From NCBI RefSeq assembly GCF_000814025.1, contig NZ_JWLL01000003.1, positions 142,332 to 206,331 of the forward strand: DNA of 64,000 bases, read 5' to 3'. This DNA comes from Tateyamaria sp. ANG-S1. GTDB lineage: Bacteria > Pseudomonadota > Alphaproteobacteria > Rhodobacterales > Rhodobacteraceae. Positions 43,928 through 53,568 of this stretch are shown piece after piece (positions within the stretch are counted from its first letter, which is position 1; every line of letters begins with the position of its first letter). A program made the position numbers and the translations under genes. Below the pieces are notes generated by a model. The model was not told the DNA's origin, made no database searches, and saw only the letters and a list, made by a program, of their open reading frames with translations.

Positions 43928-45520
43928 ATGTCTAACGAATTGAAACACCTGTCCGCCAAGGTGGCGGCAGGCACGATGACGCGCCGCGACTTCATGGCGC
44001 GCGCTGCGGCGCTTGGCGTGTCCGCCGCCGTCGCAACCTCCATGCTCGCCACCCCGGCCAAGGCGACACCGGTCGCGGGCGGGACGTTCAAGATGGGCAT
44101 CCAAGGCGGCGAAAGCACCAACAGCCAGGACCCGGCCACATGGGCCTCCGACGTGCCGCTGGCGGGCGGCTTTCTCTGGGGCGAACCGCTGGTCGAGCTG
44201 GTGGCAGACGGCAGCCTCAAGGGGCTCGTGGCCGAAAGCTGGGAAGGGTCGGACGACGCCACGGTCTGGCGTTTCAAGATCCGCAGCGGCGTGACCTTTT
44301 CGAACGGCGCAGCGGTCACGGCGGACGACGTGCTGAAAACCATGGAACGGCACTCCAACGAAGATTCAAAATCCGGCGCGCTCGGCATCGTGCAGGGGAT
44401 CGAAGCGATGCGCACCGATGGCGACGTGTTCGAAGTGACGCTGGGCGTCGGCAACGCCGACCTGCCCTACCTGATGGCCGACTACCACCTGATCATCCAG
44501 CCGGGCGGCGGCTTTGACGACCCCGCAGCGGCCATCGGCACCGGCCCCTATACGCTGGAAACGGACGAACCCGGCGTGCGCATGACCTTCAAGCGCAAGG
44601 CGGACTACTGGGGTGGCGACCAGACCGAAGTGGCCCACTACGACGCGGTGGAACTGATCGTCCTGAACGACGCGACAGCCCGGACCGCGGCCCTGCAATC
44701 AGGCCAGGTGGACGCAATCAACCGGGTCGAGCCCAAGATCGCCAAGCTGCTCGACCGCGCACCCACCATCAACGTCCTGTCCACCCAAGGGCGCGGCCAC
44801 TACGTCTTTATCATGCACGTGGACACCGCCCCCTTCGACGAAAATGAGCTACGCCTCGCCCTGAAACACGCGCTCAACCGCGAAGAAATGGTCGAAAAAA
44901 TCCTGCAAGGCTACGGCTCTATCGGGAACGACATGCCGATCAACGCGGCCTACCCGCTCTTTGACGACACGATCCCGCAGCGCACCTTCGATCTGGAAAA
45001 AGCGGCGGAACACTACAAGAAATCCGGCCACGACGGCTCGCCCATCATCCTGCGCACCGCAGACGGCGCCTTCCCCGGCGCAGTGGATGCCGCAGCCCTC
45101 TTCCAGCAGTCCTGCCAGGCCGCAGGCATCCCGCTGGAAATCAAGCGCGAACCCAATGACGGCTACTGGTCCGAGGTCTGGAACGTGCAGCCCTTCTGCG
45201 CCTCCTACTGGGGCGGTCGCCCCGTGCAGGACCAGATGTACACGACCGCTTACCTGTCCACGGCGGACTGGAACGACACCCGCTGGAAGCGCCCGGAATT
45301 CGACGCCATGCTGCTCGAAGCCCGTGCCGAGATCGACGAAGCCAAGCGGAAAGAGATCTATTCCAAGATGGGCCGCATGATGAACGAAGAGGGCGGCGTG
45401 ATGGTGCCAATGTTCAACGACTTCGTGGACGCAGTCTCGGCCAAGGTCCAGGGGTGGGAACCCAACCCCAACGGCCCGCAGATGTACTGGAAAACCGGCA
45501 AGTACACCTGGAAAGCCTAA
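43928..45520 (+). CDS. Peptide ABC transporter substrate-binding protein
   Basis: 530-residue periplasmic SBP_bac_5 protein. Twin-arginine signal at MTRRDFMARAAALGVSAAV with AxA-like cleavage near TPAKA (about residue 45). SBP_5 core: LVAESWEGSDDATVWRFKIR, VTADDVLKTMERH, AAIGTGPYTLE, TAALQSGQVDAINRVEPK. Binds peptides or similar. Preceded by GGGAG seven bases before ATG; followed by a strong terminator that likely sets its stoichiometry above the permeases. Confidence 0.92.
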   Translation: MSNELKHLSAKVAAGTMTRRDFMARAAALGVSAAVATSMLATPAKATPVAGGTFKMGIQGGESTNSQDPATWASDVPLAGGFLWGEPLVELVADGSLKGLVAESWEGSDDATVWRFKIRSGVTFSNGAAVTADDVLKTMERHSNEDSKSGALGIVQGIEAMRTDGDVFEVTLGVGNADLPYLMADYHLIIQPGGGFDDPAAAIGTGPYTLETDEPGVRMTFKRKADYWGGDQTEVAHYDAVELIVLNDATARTAALQSGQVDAINRVEPKIAKLLDRAPTINVLSTQGRGHYVFIMHVDTAPFDENELRLALKHALNREEMVEKILQGYGSIGNDMPINAAYPLFDDTIPQRTFDLEKAAEHYKKSGHDGSPIILRTADGAFPGAVDAAALFQQSCQAAGIPLEIKREPNDGYWSEVWNVQPFCASYWGGRPVQDQMYTTAYLSTADWNDTRWKRPEFDAMLLEARAEIDEAKRKEIYSKMGRMMNEEGGVMVPMFNDFVDAVSAKVQGWEPNPNGPQMYWKTGKYTWKA

Positions 45521-45528
45521 ACCACTTC

Positions 45529-45561
45529 AAACCGCGTCCGGTCCCTCCGGGCGCGGTTTTT
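45529..45561 (+). terminator. Rho-independent terminator after SBP gene
   Basis: Thirteen-pair stem AAACCGCGTCCGG/CCGGGCGCGGTTT (one U-G pair) with loop TCCCT and T-run. Typical attenuator between binding protein and membrane components. Confidence 0.9.
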
Positions 45562-45617
45562 CGTTGGGCTTCACAGATTGTCGCGCCCATGGGCGCACCC
45601 CCAAGAACTGACCATTC

Positions 45618-46574
45618 ATGCACCCCATCCTGACACTTGTCCTGCAGCGCCTCGGCCTTGGCCTGATCCTTCTGCTGGCGGCCTCCGCCCTGCTCTTCGG
45701 CCTGACCGAAATCCTGCCCGGTGACGCAGCCCAGGCCATCCTCGGCCAAGGCGCCACCGCCGAAAACCTCGCCAACCTGCGCGAGGAAATGGGCCTGAAC
45801 CGCCCTGCCCTCACCCGCTATGTCGAATGGCTCGGCGGCATCGTCACGGGCGACATGGGCACGGCCCTCACCAACAAGCTGCCCATCGCCGATCAAGTCT
45901 CCCGCAGGATGGGGGCAACCCTGTTCCTGGCCTTCTGGGCCGCGATCATCTCGGTCCCCCTTGCGATCCTTCTGGGCCTCATCGCGGTGCGGTTCCAGAA
46001 CCGCTGGCCCGACAAGCTGATCTCGGGCGTCACGCTCGCCTCGATCTCGCTGCCCGAATTCATGATCGCCTACATCCTCGTCTTCTTCTTCGCGGTCCAA
46101 CTCTTCTGGGCGCCCTCCTTCGCCTCGATCAGTCCCGGCATGACGCTCTTGGAACAACTCCACGCGATCTCGCTGCCCGTGGCCGTGCTGACGCTGGTGG
46201 TGCTGGCGCACATGATGCGCATGACGCGGGCGGCGATCCTGAACGTGATGCAATCGGCCTATATCGAAACGGCGGAACTCAAGGGGCTGACGACGTTCAA
46301 GGTCATCTACCGCCACGCCTTCCCCAACGCGATCGCGCCCATCGTGAATGTGGTCATGATCAACCTCGCCTACCTCGTGGTGGGTGTCGTCGTGGTCGAG
46401 GTGGTCTTCGCTTATCCCGGCATGGGGCAGTACCTTGTAGACGCCGTGGTGAAACGGGACGTGCCGGTTGTTCTGGCCTGCGGTGTGATCTTCGCCGCTG
46501 TCTACATTATCCTGAACATTGTCGCTGACGTGGTGTCGATACTAGCAAACCCAAGGTTGAGGCACCCAAAATGA
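45618..46574 (+). CDS. Peptide ABC transporter permease 1 (DppB/OppB)
   Basis: 318 residues, six TM helices with the BPD_transp_1 domain. N-terminal helix LGLGLILLLAASALLFGLTEILPGDAAQ is standard; the EAA loop reads IETAELKGLTTFKVIYRHAFPNAIAPIV. Forms the channel with permease 2. The next gene's ATG overlaps its stop (ATGA), which is unusual because that gene is not a transporter component. Confidence 0.92.
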   Translation: MHPILTLVLQRLGLGLILLLAASALLFGLTEILPGDAAQAILGQGATAENLANLREEMGLNRPALTRYVEWLGGIVTGDMGTALTNKLPIADQVSRRMGATLFLAFWAAIISVPLAILLGLIAVRFQNRWPDKLISGVTLASISLPEFMIAYILVFFFAVQLFWAPSFASISPGMTLLEQLHAISLPVAVLTLVVLAHMMRMTRAAILNVMQSAYIETAELKGLTTFKVIYRHAFPNAIAPIVNVVMINLAYLVVGVVVVEVVFAYPGMGQYLVDAVVKRDVPVVLACGVIFAAVYIILNIVADVVSILANPRLRHPK

Positions 46575-47014
46575 CGTCTCAGACGGGCCTTCCTTTTGCG
46601 CGAATTGTTCGCCTCTGGCGGAGCATTCTTGTGCTGCTTGTCATAGCTGCACCACTTGCCGTGTTCTTTTGGCTTCAAACGTCAATGGTCAAAGGCATGG
46701 ACCGCAAATTCGTCGGCACGTCCAACATAGAGTTGATGGAGAAATTCGAGGAACGCGGCTTTGACGTCATGTCGCTGGAAGGCGGGCGATGGAACCACCC
46801 AAGTGGACTGAACGTGCCGCCAATCGTTTTCTATCAATTCGAAGAGTCCTTGAGGACCGCGTGTCCAAAACCAGATTGCCAATTTCACGCGGCCAGAAAA
46901 TCCACCCCTTACTTAGGTCTGCTGCAAAAAGTAGAGCGCGCCGCTTGGGCATCACGAGACGGCAACGTGGTTCACGTTTTCAGCGAGCATCTTCCAATGG
47001 TCGGCAATTTGTAG
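46571..47014 (+). CDS. Unknown single-TM protein inserted in ABC operon, 147 aa
   Basis: I do not recognise the family. One N-terminal membrane helix (about 14-34; LWRSILVLLVIAAPLAVFFWL), then a polar extracytoplasmic domain with VGTSNIELMEKFEERGFDVMSLEGG and two cysteines (ACPKPDC) likely disulfide-bonded. Overlaps permease 1 by four bases; 15 bp before permease 2. Base composition is visibly lower in GC than flanking permeases, suggesting a later insertion between them. Confidence 0.62.
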   Translation: MTSQTGLPFARIVRLWRSILVLLVIAAPLAVFFWLQTSMVKGMDRKFVGTSNIELMEKFEERGFDVMSLEGGRWNHPSGLNVPPIVFYQFEESLRTACPKPDCQFHAARKSTPYLGLLQKVERAAWASRDGNVVHVFSEHLPMVGNL

Positions 47015-47029
47015 CGCGGCAAGTCAAAA

Positions 47030-47848
47030 ATGCTAAAAAACATCCCCCTCTCCGCCGCCATCGGCCTGCTGATCACCGGCACCTACTTCCTCGCCGCGCT
47101 CTTCGCGCCGCTCATCGCCCCCTACGGCATGGCTGAAACCGTGGGCGACGTGTGGGAGCCGTCCTCCGCCGCCCACTGGCTCGGCACCGACCAGATCGGG
47201 CGCGACCTGCTCACCCGCATGATCTTCGGCGGTCAAACCACGATCTTCATCGCCACCGCCGCCACGATCCTCAGCTTCACCACAGGCTCCGTCCTCGGCT
47301 TCCTGGCGGCCGTCTCCGGCGGCTGGGTGGACCAAGTCATGTCCCGCCTCGTCGACCTCTTTATGTCGATCCCATCCCTGATCCTCGCCCTCGTCATCCT
47401 CAGCAGTATCGAGGCCACAGTCGTCACCCTCATCGTCATCATGGGCCTCCTCGACAGCACCCGCGTCTACCGCCTCGCCCGCGCGGTCGCGGTGGACATC
47501 AGCGTCATGGACTACGTCGAAGCGGCGCGGCTCAGGGGCGAAAAACTCGGCTGGATCATCTTCCGCGAAATCCTGCCCAACGCGCTTTCCCCGCTCGTCG
47601 CCGAAATGGGCCTGCGCTTCATCTTCATGGTGCTCTTCATCTCGACACTCAGCTTCCTCGGCATCGGCGTCCAACCGCCGCTCGCAGACTGGGGCGGCAT
47701 CGTGAAAGAGAACAAGGAAGGGATCAATTTCGGCATCGGCGCCGCCCTCTACCCGGCCGTCGCCATCGCCACGCTCGCGATCAGCGTGAACCTCATCGCC
47801 GACTGGATCCTCAACCGCACCACCTCCCTCAAAGGGGGCCGCGGATGA
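47030..47848 (+). CDS. Peptide ABC transporter permease 2 (DppC/OppC)
   Basis: 272 residues. N-terminal helix then WLGTDQIGRDLLTRMIFGGQTTIF (typical OppC N motif), BPD_transp_1 domain and EAA loop VEAARLRGEKLGWIIFREILPNALSPLV. Pairs with permease 1. ATG 47030 follows an A-rich stretch without a strong ribosome site. A repeat family A copy separates it from the ATPase gene. Confidence 0.92.
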   Translation: MLKNIPLSAAIGLLITGTYFLAALFAPLIAPYGMAETVGDVWEPSSAAHWLGTDQIGRDLLTRMIFGGQTTIFIATAATILSFTTGSVLGFLAAVSGGWVDQVMSRLVDLFMSIPSLILALVILSSIEATVVTLIVIMGLLDSTRVYRLARAVAVDISVMDYVEAARLRGEKLGWIIFREILPNALSPLVAEMGLRFIFMVLFISTLSFLGIGVQPPLADWGGIVKENKEGINFGIGAALYPAVAIATLAISVNLIADWILNRTTSLKGGRG

Positions 47849-47855
47849 CACCTCC

Positions 47856-47882
47856 TTTCTTCTGGCTGAAAATACCTCGGGG
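47856..47882 (-). repeat. Repeat family A, copy 3
   Basis: 27 bp identical to the 41743-41769 copy, followed by hairpin CCGGGGC-AGC-GCCCCGG (47884-47900). Lies inside the operon between permease 2 and the ATPase, so it does not simply mark transcript ends. Confidence 0.8.
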
Positions 47883-47912
47883 TCCGGGGCAGCGCCCCGG
47901 GAATACGCAAGC

Positions 47913-49547
47913 ATGACCACACCACTCCTCAAAGTCCGCGGCCTCAAAATCGGCGCCACAATCTACCCACCGGGCGAAAAGCCGCACGACATCGACATCG
48001 TGCACGGCGTCGACTTCGACGTCGAGCCGGGCAAGGTGCTGGGCCTGATCGGCGAGAGCGGCGCAGGCAAATCCACCATCGGCCTCGCCACCATGGCCTA
48101 CGGGCGCGGCGGAGTGACACTCACCGGCGGCACGGTCGAGGTGAACGGCCGCGACGTACGGCAGGCCTCCCTCAAAGACATCCGCAAACTGCGCGGGGCC
48201 GAGGTCACGTATGTCTCCCAATCCGCCGCCGCGTCCTTCAACCCGGCCAAGCAGATCATGGAACAGGTGATCGAGGCCGCCGTGGGCCAGGGCAAATTCA
48301 CCAAATCCCAGGCCCAGAAACGCGCCATCGCGCTTTTCACAAAACTCGGCCTGCCCAACCCCGACACCATCGGCACCCGCTACCCGCACCAGGTCTCCGG
48401 CGGCCAACTCCAGCGCTGCATGACAGCGCTCGCCCTCTGCCCCGAACCCGACCTCGTGGTCTTCGACGAACCGACAACAGCACTCGACGTCACCACGCAA
48501 ATCGACGTGCTGAAGGCAATCAAGGACGCCATCCGCGACACTGGCGTCGCCGCGCTCTACATCACACATGACCTCGCCGTCGTGGCCCAGGTGTCGGACC
48601 ACATCATGGTCCTGCGGCATGGGGAAAAGGTCGAATACGGCACCACCGACCAGATCATCAACGCACCGCAAGAAGAGTACACCAAGGCGCTCGTCTCCGT
48701 CCGCTCCATCACGCACGAGGAAAAGCAACCGACCGAGCCGGTCTTGCGCGTCGAAAACATCACCGCCCGCTACAAAGGCGTCAATTTCGACGTGCTGCAA
48801 AACGTCTCGGTCGACATCAGTCCCGGCCAGACACTCGCGGTCGTCGGCGAAAGCGGCTCCGGCAAATCCACCCTCGCCCGCGTCATCACAGGCCTCCTGC
48901 CCCCAACGGCAGGCAAAATCACCTTCGCGGGCCGCACCCTCAGCCCCGATCAACCCTCGCGCAGCATCGAAGACCTGCGCGAGCTGCAAATGATCTACCA
49001 GATGGCCGACACCGCCATGAACCCGCGCCAGACGGTCGGTACGATCATCGGACGCCCCCTCGAGTTTTACTTCGGCCTCAAGGGCGCCGAAAAACAGAAC
49101 CGCATCCAGGAACTCCTCGACGAAATCGAACTGGGCAAAGGTTTCCAGGACCGCTACCCGGCCGAGCTTTCCGGCGGGCAAAAACAGCGCGTCTGCATCG
49201 CCCGTGCGCTGGCTGCAAAACCCAAACTGATCATCTGTGATGAGGTCACATCTGCCCTCGACCCGCTGGTTGCCGACGGCATCCTCAAGCTGCTCCTGAA
49301 CCTGCAAAAGGCCGAGGACGTGGCCTACCTCTTCATCACCCACGACCTCGCGACGGTCAAAGCGATCTCCGACAGCATCGCCGTGATGTACCAGGGCAAG
49401 GTCCAGCGCTATGGCACCAAATCCGAAGTGCTCACGCCGCCCTATGACGACTACACCGACCTTCTCCTCAGTTCAGTGCCTGAAATGAAACTCGGCTGGC
49501 TCGAAGAGGTGATCGCCAACCGCAAAATGGAAAGCGCGGGTAACTAA
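47913..49547 (+). CDS. Dual-ATPase peptide ABC protein (DppD-DppF fusion)
   Basis: 544 residues carrying two nucleotide-binding domains in one chain. NBD1: Walker [10 protein letters not shown], signature [26 protein letters not shown]2: Walker [10 protein letters not shown], signature [26 protein letters not shown]. Each ends with an oligopeptide-ABC C-terminal motif. Powers the permease pair. Last gene of the operon; a family C repeat follows its stop immediately. Confidence 0.93.
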   Translation: MTTPLLKVRGLKIGATIYPPGEKPHDIDIVHGVDFDVEPGKVLGLIGESGAGKSTIGLATMAYGRGGVTLTGGTVEVNGRDVRQASLKDIRKLRGAEVTYVSQSAAASFNPAKQIMEQVIEAAVGQGKFTKSQAQKRAIALFTKLGLPNPDTIGTRYPHQVSGGQLQRCMTALALCPEPDLVVFDEPTTALDVTTQIDVLKAIKDAIRDTGVAALYITHDLAVVAQVSDHIMVLRHGEKVEYGTTDQIINAPQEEYTKALVSVRSITHEEKQPTEPVLRVENITARYKGVNFDVLQNVSVDISPGQTLAVVGESGSGKSTLARVITGLLPPTAGKITFAGRTLSPDQPSRSIEDLRELQMIYQMADTAMNPRQTVGTIIGRPLEFYFGLKGAEKQNRIQELLDEIELGKGFQDRYPAELSGGQKQRVCIARALAAKPKLIICDEVTSALDPLVADGILKLLLNLQKAEDVAYLFITHDLATVKAISDSIAVMYQGKVQRYGTKSEVLTPPYDDYTDLLLSSVPEMKLGWLEEVIANRKMESAGN

Positions 49548-49599
49548 GGGACGGTGGGCGGGGCGTCTTTGCCAAGGGCAAAGCGCGTCCGACCCGTCC
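49548..49599. repeat. Interspersed repeat family C copy
   Basis: Opens with the same 18 bases as 5430-5447 and contains hairpin CTTTGC-CAAGG-GCAAAG, within GGACGG/CCGTCC-type outer arms. Probably functions as transcript end for the peptide ABC operon. Confidence 0.65.
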
Positions 49600-49692
49600 A
49601 ACCCGCCAGTTTCGCAACCTGACCTGCACAAACGTGTCTTTGTCCCGACACATCCACCTGCCTACAGTGCCCTGATACGAAAGGGGCCTGCC

Positions 49693-50529
49693 ATGACCAA
49701 CAAACTCCTGCTCATCATCCTCGACGGGGTCCCGCTCCGAAACTTCCGCCGCCTCTTCGGAAATCTCGAAGGGTGGGTCGACAGCGGCGACGCCCGGACA
49801 TGGACGCACCGCAGCGTCATCCCCTCCATCTCCGCCTCCTGCTATGCCTCCATCCACACCGGCGTCACACCAGCCCAGCACGGCTGCACCGGCAATGGCA
49901 ATGTCTTCCGGCTCACCCACCCGGACGTCTTCGGCCAAGTCCGCAAGGCCGGCGGCACCACAGGGGCCGTCGCCCATTCCTTCTGGTCGGAATTCTTTAA
50001 CCGCCACCCCTTCGATTTTGTCCGTGACATCGAATATGACGAGCCAGACAGCGACACGATCAACCATGGCCGCTTCCACACGATGACGGGCTACGGGGCC
50101 AACAACCAGATGACGCCGTCCGACGTGGACCTCTTCGGCACGCTCACCAATCTCTGCGCCCGGTTCGACCTGACCTACGGCATGCTGCACACCTGCACGC
50201 TCGACAGCATGGGACACCGCTTCTTCCACGAAAGCCAGGAAATGGACCACGCCTGTTTCGTCATGGACGAGATGCTGGCCCCTTTCATCCCGCGCTGGCG
50301 CGACATGGGATACGAGGTGATCGTAACGGCGGATCACGGTCAGGACGACCGCGGCCACCACGGCGGGCGCGGCGCGTTGCAGCAGGAAACAGCGCTCTAC
50401 TATTTCGGAGAGGCGACAGGACCAGACGCGAACACCTTCATCGACCAGTTGCAATTGGCGCCCACGATCCTGTACCGCCTCGGTGCCGACGTCCCCAACA
50501 CGATGCAGGCCAAACCGTTTCTAGCCTGA
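49693..50529 (+). CDS. Alkaline-phosphatase-superfamily phosphodiesterase
   Basis: 278 residues, nucleotide pyrophosphatase/phosphodiesterase-like. Metal Asp in LLLIILDGVPL at the N-terminus, nucleophile Ser/Thr in SVIPSISASCYASIHTGVTPAQHG, CTLDSMGHRFFHES (Asp/His ligands) and VTADHGQDDRGHHGG (Asp-His). No signal peptide, so cytoplasmic. Substrate unknown (nucleotide or phosphonate esters possible). ATG preceded by AAAGGGG. Confidence 0.85.
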   Translation: MTNKLLLIILDGVPLRNFRRLFGNLEGWVDSGDARTWTHRSVIPSISASCYASIHTGVTPAQHGCTGNGNVFRLTHPDVFGQVRKAGGTTGAVAHSFWSEFFNRHPFDFVRDIEYDEPDSDTINHGRFHTMTGYGANNQMTPSDVDLFGTLTNLCARFDLTYGMLHTCTLDSMGHRFFHESQEMDHACFVMDEMLAPFIPRWRDMGYEVIVTADHGQDDRGHHGGRGALQQETALYYFGEATGPDANTFIDQLQLAPTILYRLGADVPNTMQAKPFLA

Positions 50530-50534
50530 CCGCA

Positions 50535-50676
50535 GCCGTGCCAGTGGCGGCCCGTGGGGTGCCGCCCCATCGCTCTTTCAACGCAGTTTATCGTGGTCAT
50601 TTGCCTATGACAGTCCCGCTGCGCACGAGCGGAGATGTAGCGGCAGCCCGCCGGGACGGGCCGCCACTGGCACGGC
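50535..50676. repeat. Long inverted repeat, 21-bp perfect arms
   Basis: Arms 50535-50555 (GCCGTGCCAGTGGCGGCCCG plus T) and 50656-50676 are exact reverse complements enclosing 100 bp; CCGCA/TGCGG extends pairing outwards after a three-base bulge. It lies between convergent genes and could be a structured RNA, a bidirectional transcript end or a small mobile remnant. Confidence 0.75.
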
Positions 50677-50709
50677 GCCTGCGGCTTGACCCCGTGCCCG
50701 GCTCTCAGA

Positions 50710-51183
50710 TCAAACCGCCGCCTTATGCGCCGCAAACACTTGCGCCAACTCCGCCGCCTGCTGCATCCCCTGCACCCGGCGCTGCAATGCCCCCTGCCCG
50801 TCAAACAGCAGCAAGGTCACATTCGGCGCATTGAACCGGCGGGCAAAGGCTGCCCCCTCCGGCGTGTTGATATCCGCCACCAGATACGCCATCCCGCAAT
50901 CGTCAAAATCCCGCAGCGCCCGCCGCGTCTGTTTCTGCAAGGCGGTGCAGGTCGGGCATTGCGGATCATGGATCTGCACAATGGCCGGATCGCCCTGACC
51001 CACCCGCGTCAGGTCATGCTCCGCCGCATAGGTCCGGAAGGAACTCACACCCCAGAACCCGCCCCCCAGCACCATGGCAGAGGCGGCGGCCCCACCGCCC
51101 AGCAGCGACCGGCGGGACAGGACACTGGCAGAGGTCTCAGGCGATGCCGCCGTCGCCTTCACACGTTTCTTCGACTTGGGCAT
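50710..51183 (-). CDS. Membrane-anchored thioredoxin-like protein
   Basis: 157 residues. N-terminal basic stretch and anchor/Tat-like segment (SRRSLLGGGAAASAMVLGGGF), then a thioredoxin fold with active-site CPTC (HDPQCPTCTALQKQTRRAL) and VADINTPEGAAFARRF. Periplasmic-facing disulfide or redox protein. No obvious partner next to it. ATG 51183 is the only credible start. Confidence 0.78.
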   Translation of the reverse strand: MPKSKKRVKATAASPETSASVLSRRSLLGGGAAASAMVLGGGFWGVSSFRTYAAEHDLTRVGQGDPAIVQIHDPQCPTCTALQKQTRRALRDFDDCGMAYLVADINTPEGAAFARRFNAPNVTLLLFDGQGALQRRVQGMQQAAELAQVFAAHKAAV

Positions 51184-51506
51184 GGGGTCTCTCGTTCAGG
51201 AATATGTCCCGCTGACGCTACAACGAAACGGGCCCAGACACCGCTCACGTCTCCGTCATTCGGGGCCGAATATGACCAACCTGTTAACGCCCCAAAGCAA
51301 AGGTTAACGCAGACCCAAATATGAACGGGTCGTTAACGGCCTCAGACGGGTGAAAACACGCAGTTTCAGGCCCAAAATGTGCAGTTTGCCCAAAACACCC
51401 CGAAATCACCGGAAAACACGAGGCCCAAAACACGCAAAAGGCGCGACAAACTTCGCAGTTTCGCGCCTTTCCCGATCTCACAGCGCACCGCACGGTGCGT
51501 TAAGGA
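51184..51506. other. 323-bp intergenic region with three GTTAAC sites
   Basis: No gene supported. GTTAAC occurs at 51283, 51303 and 51332; the spacings (20 and 29) do not match the CtrA consensus. The right part holds the terminator of the acyl-CoA synthetase gene. Confidence 0.4.
51436..51470 (-). terminator. Terminator of acyl-CoA synthetase gene
   Basis: Stem AAAGGCGCGA/TCGCGCCTTT with a 14-base loop, 36 bp past the stop of the minus-strand gene; followed on the minus strand by a short T-run. Confidence 0.75.
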
Positions 51507-53405
51507 TTACTCGGCCGCCATCGCCTCGGACGCCATATCCCAGGGCCGGACAAAATCGCCCAGCACGGTCTGGATCGCCGTCTCGCTCTCGCCATTGGCA
51601 GCCACCCGCGCCACCAGCCCACGTGTCTTGTCATCGGTCACGGTGACCACCTGCGCCTTCAAGCCCGCCTCAGCCAACGCCGCGTTGTAGATACGCGCAA
51701 TCGCCTCTTTCCGCAGGTCGGGCTTGAAGATCTTGCCAACAGCGGTTTTCGGCAATTCATCCATAATTGTCATATGCTTAGGCTGCGCCGCCCGCTCGTG
51801 CACATGCTCCTTGCAGAAGGCGATCAACTCGTCCGGCGTCACACTTGCCCCGTCAACAAGCTCGACATACGCGCACGGCACCTCACCCGAATGCTTGTCC
51901 GGCTGACCGATGGCCCCAGCAAAGGCGACGGCCTCATGGCCCAACAGCGCCTCCTCGATCTCGGCCGGATCAATGTTGTGACCACCGCGAATGATCAGGT
52001 CCTTGGCCCGGCCCGTGATCCACAAATACCCATCCGCATCAAAGCGGCCCAGATCACCCGTGCGCAGGAATTTTTCGTTGTAGAACAAGTCCTTGTTCTT
52101 ATCCGCCTCGGTATACGTATTGCCCGGCCAGACGCCCGGATTGCTCACACAAATCTCACCAATCTCGTCCACATCCGCCTCGACCGGACCCTCCGGCGTG
52201 CCCTTGTAGATCTTCACTTCGGTGTAGGGGAACGGGATCCCGACGGACCCGATTTTCTTCTCACCGTCGATAGGGTTGCCCGACACCAGACAGGTCGCCT
52301 CGGTCATGCCGTAACCTTCGACAATGTCCACACCAGCCGCACTCTCATAGCGCTTGAACAGCTCTTGCGGCAGCGGCGCGGAACCCGAAAATGTGGACTT
52401 CACCGTGCTGATATCCGCATCAATCCCGCGCTGCATCATCGCCGCAATGGCGGTGGGGACCGACGCGATAAACGTGATCTTCCACCGCTCCGTCAGCTTC
52501 CAGATATTGTCAAAAACGCCCTCGCCTCGGTAGCCCTGCGGCGTGGGGAAGATGCAGTGCGCGCCCGAGGCCACAGCCCCCAACAGCAGCACATGCGCCG
52601 CCATCACGTGGAAAAGTGGCAATGGTGCCAGTATGTTATCCTCTTCCGTCAACAGCACGGTCGCACCGACCCAGCCGTTGTAGACCATGCCGGAATACTT
52701 GTGCTGCGCGACCTTGGGCATGCCCGTGGTGCCGCCCGTATGGAAGTAACAGGCGACGCGGTCCTCCTGCACATCCTCGAATTGCAGGGTGGTCGGATGC
52801 TTGGCGCATTCCTCGTTGAAGTTCAGATAGGTGACACCCGGCGCCTTCTCCATCTTCGGACGGATCAGCGGGATGATGAAGGATTTGAGGCCTGACACAT
52901 GGCCCAGCAGATCGACCTCGAGCACCGTCTTGACGTTGGGCGCCAGCTTGACGGCTTCGGACATCTTCTGCGCCACGTCCGTCTTGGGAAAGGCGCGCAG
53001 GGTCACAAGAACCTTGGCCCCCGTCTCGCGGAGGATGGCCCCAATCTGTTCGGCGTCGAGCAGCGGATTGATCGGGTTCACGATCCCGGCAGTCGCGCCA
53101 CCCAGCAGGGCCACGATGGTCTCGGTCGCGTTGGGCAGGACATAAGCCACAACATCTGTCGGCCCGATGCCGTGCTGCCGTAACATGTTGGCACATTGCG
53201 CGGTCCGACCCTGCAACTGCGTCCATGTCAGCGTTTCGGCCTTGGACTTCGGATCAGAGAAAATCTGGAAGCTGACAGCGTTGTGGTTCGGGAATTTTTC
53301 GGCCGTATCGCTGAGCATACCAAAGAGGGTTTTGGCGACGTCGCGTTCCTCCCACGGCATCTCTTTTTCAATGGCATCGCGGTCCGCGAACCCGGCATAT
53401 GTCAT
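51507..53405 (-). CDS. Acyl-CoA synthetase (AMP-forming)
   Basis: 632-residue adenylate-forming ligase joining a carboxylic acid to CoA. P-loop-like YFHTGGTTGMPKVAQHKYSG, A5 EGYGMTEATC, A8 RTGDLGRFDADGYLWITGRA and the C-terminal catalytic Lys in LPKTAVGKIFKPDLR. A C-terminal extension beyond the catalytic Lys (about 55 residues) is longer than usual. Substrate chain length is unclear. Own terminator; probably single gene. Confidence 0.9.
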   Translation of the reverse strand: MTYAGFADRDAIEKEMPWEERDVAKTLFGMLSDTAEKFPNHNAVSFQIFSDPKSKAETLTWTQLQGRTAQCANMLRQHGIGPTDVVAYVLPNATETIVALLGGATAGIVNPINPLLDAEQIGAILRETGAKVLVTLRAFPKTDVAQKMSEAVKLAPNVKTVLEVDLLGHVSGLKSFIIPLIRPKMEKAPGVTYLNFNEECAKHPTTLQFEDVQEDRVACYFHTGGTTGMPKVAQHKYSGMVYNGWVGATVLLTEEDNILAPLPLFHVMAAHVLLLGAVASGAHCIFPTPQGYRGEGVFDNIWKLTERWKITFIASVPTAIAAMMQRGIDADISTVKSTFSGSAPLPQELFKRYESAAGVDIVEGYGMTEATCLVSGNPIDGEKKIGSVGIPFPYTEVKIYKGTPEGPVEADVDEIGEICVSNPGVWPGNTYTEADKNKDLFYNEKFLRTGDLGRFDADGYLWITGRAKDLIIRGGHNIDPAEIEEALLGHEAVAFAGAIGQPDKHSGEVPCAYVELVDGASVTPDELIAFCKEHVHERAAQPKHMTIMDELPKTAVGKIFKPDLRKEAIARIYNAALAEAGLKAQVVTVTDDKTRGLVARVAANGESETAIQTVLGDFVRPWDMASEAMAAE

Positions 53406-53568
53406 GGTCTTCCTCCCTGTAGCGCCATGTCTTTATTTGTTTCGGCGCAATGATCCCTCGCCTCACAAGATGCGGTGGATTGCCGCAATGTTCAAGCATT
53501 GCAAGGGGAAAGGCCCCGGTCGGACGCGGCGTCAGAACGGGTTACCTTGGGTCAAAATCAGGCGGTGC

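Noticed and set aside
42896..44353. 485-codon minus-strand frame opposite CocE
   Set aside because: Shadow of a GC-rich gene; the plus strand has a full hydrolase and SBP start.
47829..49343. 504-codon minus-strand frame opposite the dual ATPase
   Set aside because: Shadow; the plus strand contains two perfect NBDs.
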